From Burkholderia sp. 4M9327F10 (lineage in GTDB: Bacteria > Pseudomonadota > Gammaproteobacteria > Burkholderiales > Burkholderiaceae): a DNA stretch of 64,000 nucleotides. Under the pieces are notes generated by a model. It searched no databases, was not told the DNA's origin, and saw only the letters and a list, made by a program, of their open reading frames with translations. The position numbers and the translations under genes were made by a program. The stretch lies in contig NZ_SCNV01000001.1 in assembly GCF_005503145.1 (NCBI RefSeq), positions 62,001 to 126,000 on the forward strand, in the 5' to 3' direction. This document shows, one piece after another, positions 33,846 to 41,525 of this stretch (the first letter of the stretch is position 1; every line of letters starts with the position of its first letter).

Positions 33846-34214
33846 GCCGCCATCTTAGGAACGCAGGCGCAGCCAGTCTTGGCGTCATTATGCGCAGATT
33901 ATGACGATTTCAGCATAGTCTCCCACACACGTGACAACGTGCCGGAGCGCTCCCCGCGAGCGGCGCAAGCCACCGTAGGCCAGGTGCAACCGGCTAGCCG
34001 CCCATATGCCAGGAAATAACTTCCACGGAGCCGCGAACCGATCAGCAAGAATGTCTTGCCGAAGGCTTATTCAGGCAGCATGTGAGGTTTTTCCGGCGGC
34101 ATCGCTGCACATCGCCTATGCTGAAATCGTCATCCGGCACGCGCCGATCGCGCAAGACAGCAGCATTTTCCCTGCTTACACTGCGAGCCATTCATCACAC
34201 TCAGGAGAGAAGCT
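33846..34214. promoter_or_regulatory. Divergent hydroxyproline control region with 18-bp inverted repeats
   Basis: No gene seen. An 18-bp sequence at 33901-33918 (ATGACGATTTCAGCATAG) recurs as its perfect reverse complement at 34116-34133. One copy lies 56 bases before the epimerase start and the other 82 bases before the deaminase start, each pointing the same way relative to its own gene. Next to the first copy there is a GTCAT-N12-ATGAC dyad (33884-33905). This is the layout expected for an activator of both transcripts, probably the PAS-AraC protein. Confidence 0.7.
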
Positions 34215-35120
34215 GTGGCACACATCTGGGAAGGCGTATTGCCTGCAGTCACCACCAAGTTCAACGCGGATTTCAGCATAGACCGTGCGTGGACCGGGAA
34301 AAATATCGAAGCGCAGATCGATGCGGGCGTGGACGGGATCATCGTGTGCGGCTCCCTCGGCGAAGCCTCGACGCTCTCTCTCGACGAAAAACTGGAAGTG
34401 CTCGATATCGCAGTGGACGCCGCCAGGGGGCGTGTGCCGGTGCTGCTGACGATCGCTGAAAACAGCACGCTCGACGCATGCCGTCAGGCCGAGGCCGGCG
34501 TGAAGCACGGCGCGGCGGGTTATATGGTGTTGCCGGGCCTGCGCTACCTGTCGGACCGCCGCGAGACGCTGCAGCATTTCCGTAGCGTGGCCGACGCCAG
34601 CGCCTTGCCGCTGATGATCTACAACAACCCGATCGCGTACGGTGTGGATACGACGCCGGAGATGTTCGCTGAGCTGGCCGACGAAAAGAAGATCGTCGCT
34701 ATCAAGGAATCGTGTGGCGACGTGCGCCGGGTGACGGATCTGATCAACGCAGTCGGCGACCGCTACGCAATCCTGTGCGGCGTCGACAACCTTGCGATGG
34801 AAGCGGTCCTGATGGGCGCGCACGGCTGGGTAGCCGGCCTCGTATGCGCATTTCCGCGCGAGACGGTGGCGATCTACAAGCTCATCAAGGCAGGACGTGT
34901 GGAAGAGGCCCGCGCGATTTACCGCTGGTTTGCCCCGCTGCTCGCACTCGATGTCTCGCCGAAGCTGGTGCAGAACATCAAGCTCGCCGAAGCGATGGTA
35001 GGACTCGGCACGGAGCCGGTGCGGCCGCCGCGTCTGCCGCTCGCCGGCGACGAGCGCAAGGCGGTTGAAGCGCTGATCCGCCATTCGCTCGAAACGCGCC
35101 CTGCCTTGCCGCTACTCTGA
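34215..35120 (+). CDS. lhpC: 1-Pyrroline-4-hydroxy-2-carboxylate deaminase (DapA superfamily)
   Basis: 301 residues from GTG at 34215 with CAGGAGA 7 bases ahead. DapA fold: Schiff-base K164 in 'KKIVAIKESCGDVRRV', Y136 in 'LMIYNNPIAYG', and 'GIIVCGSLGEASTLSLDE' in place of the GTTGE loop of true DapA, which marks the hydroxyproline branch. It deaminates the dehydrogenase product to 2-oxoglutarate semialdehyde. The last enzyme of the pathway, the semialdehyde dehydrogenase, is not in this window. Confidence 0.9.
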   Translation: MAHIWEGVLPAVTTKFNADFSIDRAWTGKNIEAQIDAGVDGIIVCGSLGEASTLSLDEKLEVLDIAVDAARGRVPVLLTIAENSTLDACRQAEAGVKHGAAGYMVLPGLRYLSDRRETLQHFRSVADASALPLMIYNNPIAYGVDTTPEMFAELADEKKIVAIKESCGDVRRVTDLINAVGDRYAILCGVDNLAMEAVLMGAHGWVAGLVCAFPRETVAIYKLIKAGRVEEARAIYRWFAPLLALDVSPKLVQNIKLAEAMVGLGTEPVRPPRLPLAGDERKAVEALIRHSLETRPALPLL

Positions 35121-35127
35121 GCAAGAA

Positions 35128-35157
35128 GCGCCGGCGGTTTTGGGCGAACCGCGGCGC
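35128..35157. terminator. Hairpin terminator between convergent genes
   Basis: GCGCC-g-GCGGTT / AACCGC-GGCGC: an 11-bp stem with one bulged base and a 7-base loop, 8 bases after the deaminase stop and before the end of the convergent response-regulator gene. Confidence 0.55.
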
Positions 35158-35186
35158 GGCGCATCTGGGAAAACTGCGCTGGAAGC

Positions 35187-35924
35187 TCACGCCACCGCAA
35201 GACGGGGCCTGGGCGCCTCATTCCTGCTGTGCGCGCCTTCGCGCAGGCTCAGCAAGCGGTAACCGCTCTTATAGACCGGCTGAAGGCGAAAGCCGTTTTG
35301 CTGGTCGATCTCGAGCAGCAGGCGCAGGCGCGACACGTGACTGTCGATGGTGCGGGTGAATTCACGGAATTCGCGGCCCCACACCATCGCGAAGATATGA
35401 TCGCGCGACATCACACGGCCAATGTTCGAGAAGAACAGCGACGCGAGACGGTACTGCGTGCCCGACAACGGCACCGGCACGCCACGCAGCGTGACAAGCT
35501 GGCGATGCGCGTCGAAGTGATACGGACCGACATCGAAGCTCGCGACGCTGTGCTGGTCCGGATACGCGCGCCGCAGCAGCGCAGCGACGCGTTCGCGGAA
35601 CTCCGCGGGACGCACCGGCAACAGCACGTAATCGTCCGCACCGGCGACGAACGCGCGGACCGCGCTGGCCTCCGTGCCGTCGCGCGAAGCGAACATCACC
35701 GGCGTGCGGTCCGCACCCACGGCCCGCACCGCTTTCAACACGTCGACACCGGACAGGCGCACGCCGTTCCAGTCGAGTATGAGCAGATCGACAGTCGAAC
35801 GGGCGAGCGCCTTCGACATGTTCAGTCCGTCGTCATAAGTCACGCAGCTATGGCCCGCTTGTTCCAGGATCTTTTCGATCGACTGGCGCTGCAGGGGGTC
35901 GCACTGAAGGATGGCAATACGCAT
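35187..35924 (-). CDS. OmpR-type response regulator with atypical receiver
   Basis: 245 residues from ATG at 35924 (GAGAG ahead). The receiver keeps the phosphoacceptor D51 in 'DLLILDWNGV', but the conserved Thr/Ser is Ala (A79 in VMFASRDG), the conserved Lys of 'DDYxxKP' is Leu (L102 in DDYVLLP), and the acidic pair is reduced to Cys-Asp (LQCDP). The C-terminal winged helix is normal ('LSGTQYRLASLFFSNIGRVM', 'RTIDSHVSRLRLLL'). No histidine kinase is nearby. It probably works independently of phosphorylation, or in response to another cue. Target genes unknown. Confidence 0.85.
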   Translation of the reverse strand: MRIAILQCDPLQRQSIEKILEQAGHSCVTYDDGLNMSKALARSTVDLLILDWNGVRLSGVDVLKAVRAVGADRTPVMFASRDGTEASAVRAFVAGADDYVLLPVRPAEFRERVAALLRRAYPDQHSVASFDVGPYHFDAHRQLVTLRGVPVPLSGTQYRLASLFFSNIGRVMSRDHIFAMVWGREFREFTRTIDSHVSRLRLLLEIDQQNGFRLQPVYKSGYRLLSLREGAHSRNEAPRPRLAVA

Positions 35925-36336
35925 GGGGATAACTCTCAGCTGATAGGTGGTCGGAGGCGATTCTGGGAGTCGTCCTGCCGGCAGCACATAGGAGCAGTCT
36001 GAAAAATTACCCACCGGGCGGCCGCTCAGGGTTTTCAGGCACATATGCGTTTTGCATTGGGCCTCTTGCCGCTCGCGTCGTGTGGGGAAACGGCAAACAG
36101 GCCTTTGCGCCGTGCCGCCGAAAATCGAACTTGTTCAATCTAATTAAGCACTTCCGGCGGACTTTCCGCTGCGTCGGGTAAAATCCCCGCTTGGCCGACG
36201 TTGTCACCGCACCTGCCGTATCCCGGCAGACGCGCCCGTGTTCCGTGCTCTACCCAGCGCCTTCGCACTTCTCGCCCGACAACCGCCGTATTCCACGCGC
36301 CAAGCGTGGCTTCTCATTCAATAAAACGACATAGCA

Positions 36337-37653
36337 ATGCAAGCAACAAATCTGGGTGGAGCACAGCAGGCTGTCGCCCCACGCCCCCTCGGCTCAAGCG
36401 ACTACAAAACGCTCGGCCTCGCCGCCCTTGGCGGCGCGCTGGAGTTCTACGACTTCATCATCTTCGTGTTCTTCGCCCCGGCGATTGGACAACTGTTCTT
36501 CCCGCAAGCGATCCCCGACTGGCTGCGCCAGTTGCAGACCTTCGGCATCTTCGCCGCCGGCTATCTGGCGCGGCCGCTCGGCGGCATCATCATGGCCCAC
36601 TTCGGCGACCTGCTCGGCCGCAAGCGCATGTTCACGCTGAGCGTGCTGCTGATGTCGGTGCCGACGCTGTTGATGGGCCTGCTGCCCACTTACGCCAGCA
36701 TCGGCCTGCTGGCGCCGGTGCTGCTGCTGGTGCTGCGCGTGCTGCAAGGCGCGGCGGTGGGCGGCGAAGTGCCGGGTGCGTGGGTGTTCGTGTCGGAACA
36801 CGTGCCGCAACGTCATGTCGGCTATGCCTGCGGCACCCTCACGGCCGGGCTGACGGCGGGCATCCTGCTCGGTTCGCTGGTCGCCTCGGGCGTCAACCGG
36901 CATTTCGCGCCGGCGGAAATCACCGCTTTTGCCTGGCGGGTTCCGTTCCTGCTTGGCGGCGTGTTCGGCCTGTTCTCGGTTTACCTGCGCCGCTGGCTGC
37001 ATGAGACGCCGGTGTTCGCGGATCTGAAGCAACGCAAGTCGCTCGCCGCGGAAATTCCCTTGAAAGCGGTGCTGCGCGACCATGGCCGCGCAGTCGCCGT
37101 GTCGATGCTGCTGACGTGGATGCTGTCCGCTGCGATCGTCGTCGTGATCCTGATGACGCCGACGCTGCTGCAAAAGCAATTCCATATCGCCCCCGCCACG
37201 GCCCTGCTGGCCAACGGCGTGGCGACGCTGTGCCTGACGCTCGGCTGCGTGGTGGCCGGCTCGATCGCGGGACGCATTGGCGCGGGACGCACGCTGTTTA
37301 TCGGCGGTTTCGCGCTGGCCGCGTCGTACTACGTGATGTTCGCGCAACTCACCGTCGATCCCGCCAAGCTGCTGCCGCTCTATGCGTTGACGGGGTTCCT
37401 CGTCGGCGTGATCGGCGCCGTGCCGTTCGTGATGGTGAAGGCGTTTCCGGCCGCGGTGCGCTTCTCGGGCATCTCGTTCTCGTATAACGTCGCCTACGCC
37501 GTGTTCGGCGGCCTCACGCCGGTCGTCGTCTCGCTGATGATGAAGTCCAATCCAATGGCGCCCGCGCTGTATGTCGGCGCCGTGTGCATGGTCGGTGCGC
37601 TGACCACCTTCTTCATCAAGGACGCGCAGCAGGGACAAGCGCCGGGCCGCTAA
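36337..37653 (+). CDS. MFS transporter, metabolite:H+ symporter (MHS) type
   Basis: 438 residues, 12 membrane segments. 'GGALEFYDFIIFVFFAPAIGQLFFP' and 'GIFAAGYLARPLGGIIMAHFGDLLGRKRMF' are the MHS-family N-terminal signatures shared by ProP, KgtP and citrate carriers. It imports an organic acid or osmolyte by proton symport. Substrate not readable from sequence. It lies alone, about 290 bases after the divergent response regulator, with no strong ribosome site ahead of the ATG. Confidence 0.88.
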   Translation: MQATNLGGAQQAVAPRPLGSSDYKTLGLAALGGALEFYDFIIFVFFAPAIGQLFFPQAIPDWLRQLQTFGIFAAGYLARPLGGIIMAHFGDLLGRKRMFTLSVLLMSVPTLLMGLLPTYASIGLLAPVLLLVLRVLQGAAVGGEVPGAWVFVSEHVPQRHVGYACGTLTAGLTAGILLGSLVASGVNRHFAPAEITAFAWRVPFLLGGVFGLFSVYLRRWLHETPVFADLKQRKSLAAEIPLKAVLRDHGRAVAVSMLLTWMLSAAIVVVILMTPTLLQKQFHIAPATALLANGVATLCLTLGCVVAGSIAGRIGAGRTLFIGGFALAASYYVMFAQLTVDPAKLLPLYALTGFLVGVIGAVPFVMVKAFPAAVRFSGISFSYNVAYAVFGGLTPVVVSLMMKSNPMAPALYVGAVCMVGALTTFFIKDAQQGQAPGR

Positions 37654-37826
37654 TCCGGCCAGGCCACTGAACGGGGTCAACAGCGGGGGCAGCAGCGGGG
37701 GGGCAGCAGGCCAGCGGCAGAGCGAATCGAGCCGGCAAATAGTAGACTCGCGCTCGATTCCCCGCTACATCGACACTTCACGCCGCGCCGAAACGTCGGG
37801 TGCCAGGCGGGGCTAAGATAGGTCTC

Positions 37827-39293
37827 ATGAAAACGACCACCGCCCCCTTCACCCCCGCCATCGCTCGCCTCGTCGCGACGGTCAGCGTCGGGTTCGTCGT
37901 CACGCAGCTCGACGTGACCATCGTCAACATTGCGCTCGCCAGGATCGGCGCAGACCTGCACGCGAGCGTCGCGGGCCTGCAATGGATCGTCGACGCCTAC
38001 ACGCTCGCCTTCGCCGTGCTGATGCTGTCCGCGGGTGTGCTCGGCGACCGGCTCGGCGCACGCCGCATGTATGCCGGCGGCATTGTGATCTTCGCGCTTG
38101 CCTCGCTTGCCTGCGGCCTCGCGCTCAACGGCGCGACGCTGGTTGCCGCGCGTGCGCTGCAGGGTATCGGCGCTGCTGCGATGCTGCCGAACTCGCTGGC
38201 CCTGCTCAACCAGGCGTGCGGGCACGATCCGAAACTGCGGGCGCGCGCCGTGGGTCTGTGGACCGCCGCCGGCGCGATTTCGATTGCGGCCGGTCCGGTG
38301 GTCGGCGGCCTGCTGATCGCCGCCTTCGGCTGGCGCAGCATCTTTCTCGTGAATCTGCCGTTGTGCGCGGCCGGCCTGCTCGCCACCTTTGCGTACGTTC
38401 CCTCGCCTCGCGCGGCCCAGGCGCCGGCAGCCGCCGCACAACCGCCGCGCAGCATCGACCTGGTGGGTCAGTGTCTTGCCATCGTTGCGCTGACCGCCTT
38501 TACCGGCGCCGTGATCGAATGGCGTCCACTGGGCTTCACCAATCCGCTCGTTGCGGGCGGCTTTGCGCTTGCGCTCATCGCAGGAATCGCCTTCGTGATA
38601 AGCGAAGCCCGCGTCGCCGCACCGATGCTGCCACTGTCGCTGTTCCGCAAGCGCACGTTCAGCGCAGCCGTGCTGTTCGGTATCTGCGTGAACCTGACGT
38701 ACTACGGCATGGTGTTCGTGTTGAGCCTCTATCTGCAGCGCGTGCGTGGCTACACGCCGTTGCAGGCCGGCCTTGCATTCCTGCCGCTGACGGGTGGATT
38801 CCTGGTCTCGAACGTGCTGAGTGGATGGGTGGTCGGACACTACGGCGTGCGGGTGCCGATGATCTGCGGCGCAATCACCGCTGGCCTCGGCTATGGGCTG
38901 CTGCATCTGGTGGACGCAACCACGCCGCTGATCGGACTGCTGCTGCCGTTCCTGCTGATTCCGTCCGGCATGGGTCTGGCAGTGCCGGCCATGACCACCG
39001 CTGTGCTGGCGTCGGTCGAACGGCAACGCGCCGGCACGGCCTCCGCGGTCCTGAACACCGCCCGGCAAGCGGGTGGCGCCGTGGGCGTGGCAGCGTTCGG
39101 CGCGCTGGTGAGCGGAGCGGGCGCCGCGCATATCGTGTTCGGCATGCAGGCGGCCACGGCGATTTCCGCGGGTCTGCTGCTTACGGCGCTGGTGCTGGCG
39201 TGCCTCGTCCATCCGGAGCCGCATGCGCAGCAACAACATGAAGAGGCCACGAAGCGTCCGCGCAACGCTGTGCGAGCCACTGAACGCAGCTAG
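37827..39293 (+). CDS. MFS drug exporter, 14-TM DHA2 family
   Basis: 488 residues with about 14 hydrophobic segments. Signatures: 'VTQLDVTIVNIALARIGADLHAS' in TM1 (motif D1), 'GLQWIVDAYTLAFAVLMLSAGVLGDRLGARRMY' (motif A) and 'RALQGIGAAAMLPNSLALL' (motif B, proton coupling Arg). EmrB/QacA-like efflux with H+ antiport. No membrane-fusion partner is adjacent. Substrate unknown. Confidence 0.9.
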   Translation: MKTTTAPFTPAIARLVATVSVGFVVTQLDVTIVNIALARIGADLHASVAGLQWIVDAYTLAFAVLMLSAGVLGDRLGARRMYAGGIVIFALASLACGLALNGATLVAARALQGIGAAAMLPNSLALLNQACGHDPKLRARAVGLWTAAGAISIAAGPVVGGLLIAAFGWRSIFLVNLPLCAAGLLATFAYVPSPRAAQAPAAAAQPPRSIDLVGQCLAIVALTAFTGAVIEWRPLGFTNPLVAGGFALALIAGIAFVISEARVAAPMLPLSLFRKRTFSAAVLFGICVNLTYYGMVFVLSLYLQRVRGYTPLQAGLAFLPLTGGFLVSNVLSGWVVGHYGVRVPMICGAITAGLGYGLLHLVDATTPLIGLLLPFLLIPSGMGLAVPAMTTAVLASVERQRAGTASAVLNTARQAGGAVGVAAFGALVSGAGAAHIVFGMQAATAISAGLLLTALVLACLVHPEPHAQQQHEEATKRPRNAVRATERS

Positions 39294-39295
39294 GC

Positions 39296-39328
39296 AAAAA
39301 CCGCTGTAGCAGGCACAACGCTACAGCG
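39296..39328 (-). terminator. Intrinsic terminator (minus strand)
   Basis: CGCTGTAGC (39302-39310) / GCTACAGCG (39320-39328), 9-bp stem with a 9-base loop, followed on the minus strand by GTTTTTG. It overlaps the stop codon of the 90-residue gene and also stands behind the convergent MFS gene. Confidence 0.75.
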
Positions 39329-39593
39329 ACGCCTCCTGAATCTCTCCCGAATCGAGCGCACGCTCAATCAGACCTTCGCCCTGCACCTTGCGGATCGCAT
39401 CGGCGATCAGCCTGGCGGGTTCTTCGATCTCCGCCTTGAGCGCCCCGAGAAAGCCCGAGGCGTCGAGAATCACCAGCGTTTCCGCCGAATCCGCCCGGCT
39501 GATGATGACGCGATGCGGCGTCGGCCCTTCGCCGAGACTCGCGCAAAACGCCATGCTCTTGCCATCAATCGATTGCTCAAAATTTTGAATCAT
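39321..39593 (-). CDS. Hypothetical protein, 90 residues
   Basis: AGGAG lies 9 bases ahead of the ATG. The protein has 'FEQSIDGKSMAFCASLGEG', 'PHRVIISRADSAETLVILDASG' and a helical C-terminal half ('ALKAEIEEPARLIADAIRKVQGEG'). No signal peptide or membrane segment. Not recognised. It lies 2 genes' distance from DoxX on the same strand and may be cotranscribed with it; a clear terminator follows. Confidence 0.65.
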   Translation of the reverse strand: MIQNFEQSIDGKSMAFCASLGEGPTPHRVIISRADSAETLVILDASGFLGALKAEIEEPARLIADAIRKVQGEGLIERALDSGEIQEASL

Positions 39594-39626
39594 TGCCGAC
39601 TCCTAGCCCCGGATTGAAACAGCCTG

Positions 39627-40058
39627 TCAGCGGTGCAGGCCGCCGCGCGGCGCGCGAGCGCCGTCAATGCTGATACCACCGGCGCCGGTCACGAACAGCA
39701 GGAGAAAGCCACCGGCAATCCCGATGTTCTTCCAGAAGTGAATCACCATGTCGTGCTGCATGGCTGCGTCCGTCACATTCCAGAAATCGTGCCCGAGGAC
39801 GGCGGTCGCCACCGTGTACACCGCCATGATGAGCGCCAGTGGGCGAATCTTGAAGCCAAGCACCAGGCACAGGCCGCCCAGCGCCTCGACGGCAGTGGCG
39901 AGCGGCGCCGCGATCTGCACGAACGGCACGCCCCGGCCCTGCAGATACCCGACAAAACCCGCATATCCCATCAGTTTCATCACGCCGCCCCACAGGAACA
40001 AAACGGCCAGAGCCAAACGTGCGATGAAGATTACGATGGAATCGCCGGGACGCGTCAT
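39627..40058 (-). CDS. DoxX-family membrane protein
   Basis: 143 residues from ATG at 40058 with AGGAG ahead. Four membrane segments: 'IARLALAVLFLWGGVMKLMG' is the DoxX TM1 signature, followed by 'ATAVEALGGLCLVLGF', 'ALIMAVYTVATAVLG' and 'IGIAGGFLLLFVTGAGGI'. DoxX proteins are linked to thiol and oxidative-stress handling and to terminal oxidase complexes; no oxidase subunit is adjacent. It precedes the 90-residue hypothetical gene. Confidence 0.85.
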   Translation of the reverse strand: MTRPGDSIVIFIARLALAVLFLWGGVMKLMGYAGFVGYLQGRGVPFVQIAAPLATAVEALGGLCLVLGFKIRPLALIMAVYTVATAVLGHDFWNVTDAAMQHDMVIHFWKNIGIAGGFLLLFVTGAGGISIDGARAPRGGLHR

Positions 40059-40269
40059 GAGAGAGGGCTCCTGTAGGTGAATAAGGAGAAGACCGGGCGA
40101 TACGCTGTCAGTTCCCGGTAATTGCCTGTCAGAATATGCCCAATGGCACGCATCTCCAAGCAAAAACGCGCCCTGCCCGCCCTCTATCAGGCGAGTTTTC
40201 CCTACAAAACGGCATCAATCGGCCAGCCGATTGCTCGACCGATGGCTCGCCGCGCGAGACGGCTCTTGT

Positions 40270-40275
40270 TATAAT
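40270..40275 (+). promoter_or_regulatory. -10 element TATAAT upstream of the DeoR gene
   Basis: Perfect TATAAT 60 bases before the DeoR start, no clear -35. TTTCGAAC-like DeoR-type symmetry (ATTTCGAACAAAAT, 40285-40298) lies just downstream, suggesting autoregulation. Confidence 0.4.
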
Positions 40276-40334
40276 CCTTTCATGATTTCGAACAAAATAT
40301 AACGCACCTGTGCGTCACGGGCCCCAGGACTTCC

Positions 40335-41060
40335 ATGCTGAAAACTGATCGCCTTCGCGCGCTCGCTGACGCGCTGGCCAGACAAAATGTGATGCGTCTG
40401 CGCGACGCGGCCGCGCTGCTTGGCGTCTCCGAGATGACCGTACGCCGTGACGTCGCCGCGAGCCCCGGGCAGTTCACCTACCTGGGCGGCTACATCGTCA
40501 GCGCGACCGACGTGCCGAACACTGCCGGCTACTCGCTGGAACAGGAAAAGGACCACTTCGCGCAAGCCAAGGCCGAGGCCTCGGCATTCGCCGCGAAACT
40601 CATCTCCGACAACGAAACGCTCTTCATTGATTGCGGCACCACCCTCACTACGCTCGCGCGGCTGATTCCTGCCGAGCGGCATGTCACGGTGGTCTGCTAC
40701 TCGCTGAATGTCGCGGAAATCCTGCGGCGCAAGCCGAACGTGCGCATGATCCTGCTCGGCGGCATGTACGTGCCGTCGTCGGATTCATTCGCCGGTGAAG
40801 AGAGCATCGAGGTGCTGCGCCGCATGGGCATCAACAAGGCGTTTATTTCCGCGGGCGGTGTGGATCAGGCACGCGGCGTCACGTGCTGGAACTTCCACGA
40901 GGTTGCGCTCAAGCAGGCGGCCATGGCGAGCGCCGTCGAACGACATCTCGTGGTGGATACGAGCAAGTTCGGCGTAGTCAAGGCGGTGCGCTTCTCGCAG
41001 ATCGACGACTTCGATTCGATCATCACCGAGAAGGGGCAGGAGCTGTGCCAGCGTAAATAA
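40335..41060 (+). CDS. DeoR-family transcriptional regulator
   Basis: 241 residues. N-terminal HTH 'LRDAAALLGVSEMTVRRDVAA' is the DeoR/GlpR recognition helix, followed by the ISOCOT-type sugar-phosphate domain with 'LFIDCGTTLTTLARLIP', 'ILLGGMYVPSSDSFAGEESIEVL' and 'VVDTSKFGVVKAVRF'. It probably represses a sugar or polyol operon and is released by a phosphorylated sugar. No such operon is adjacent; the target is either itself or distant. Confidence 0.9.
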   Translation: MLKTDRLRALADALARQNVMRLRDAAALLGVSEMTVRRDVAASPGQFTYLGGYIVSATDVPNTAGYSLEQEKDHFAQAKAEASAFAAKLISDNETLFIDCGTTLTTLARLIPAERHVTVVCYSLNVAEILRRKPNVRMILLGGMYVPSSDSFAGEESIEVLRRMGINKAFISAGGVDQARGVTCWNFHEVALKQAAMASAVERHLVVDTSKFGVVKAVRFSQIDDFDSIITEKGQELCQRK

Positions 41061-41098
41061 GCCTGCTGAGCGCCCCTGCGTCCTGGCGTGTCATTGGC

Positions 41099-41500
41099 TC
41101 ACGGATAGGTGGCCACTTCGATCAGGTTGCCGTCCGGATCGCGGCAATAGACCGAGGTCATGGGACCGCGTGCGCCGGTGCGAGGGCTTGGACCCGCCTC
41201 GATTGCAACGCCTTGCGCCAGCCAATGCGCCTTGACGGCATCAGGGCTCGCCTGGGTTACAAAGCATAAATCCGCGCTGCCCGGCACCGGCGCCACGCCG
41301 GTAAACCAAGCGACAGTGTCGGCGTCCTTCGGGCGCAGATTGATCTTGTGCGCGCCGAAGTGAACGGCGACCCGCACGCCCGTGCGCGACTCGAAGTCGA
41401 TGCGCTGCATGCCGAGCACACGGACATACCACTGTGCGCTAGCTTCGACGTCCGCTACGTTCAGAACGAGGTGGTCAAGCGTGTCTACAGAGAAGCTCAT
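41099..41500 (-). CDS. VOC-family protein (glyoxalase/bleomycin-resistance fold)
   Basis: 133 residues from ATG at 41500. 'TLDHLVLNVADVEASAQWYVRVLGMQ' and 'SVYCRDPDGNLIEVATY' are the two halves of the betaalphabetabetabeta fold, with metal-binding His in LDH and Glu in LIEV, and a middle His in 'VHFGAHKINL'. It could act on a small epoxide, thiol adduct or aromatic compound; substrate not readable. Its start lies downstream of the TPR-glycosyltransferase gene on the same strand with overlap of upstream sequence only. Confidence 0.8.
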   Translation of the reverse strand: MSFSVDTLDHLVLNVADVEASAQWYVRVLGMQRIDFESRTGVRVAVHFGAHKINLRPKDADTVAWFTGVAPVPGSADLCFVTQASPDAVKAHWLAQGVAIEAGPSPRTGARGPMTSVYCRDPDGNLIEVATYP

Positions 41501-41525
41501 GATGATGAGGGATGCCGTATAGGTG

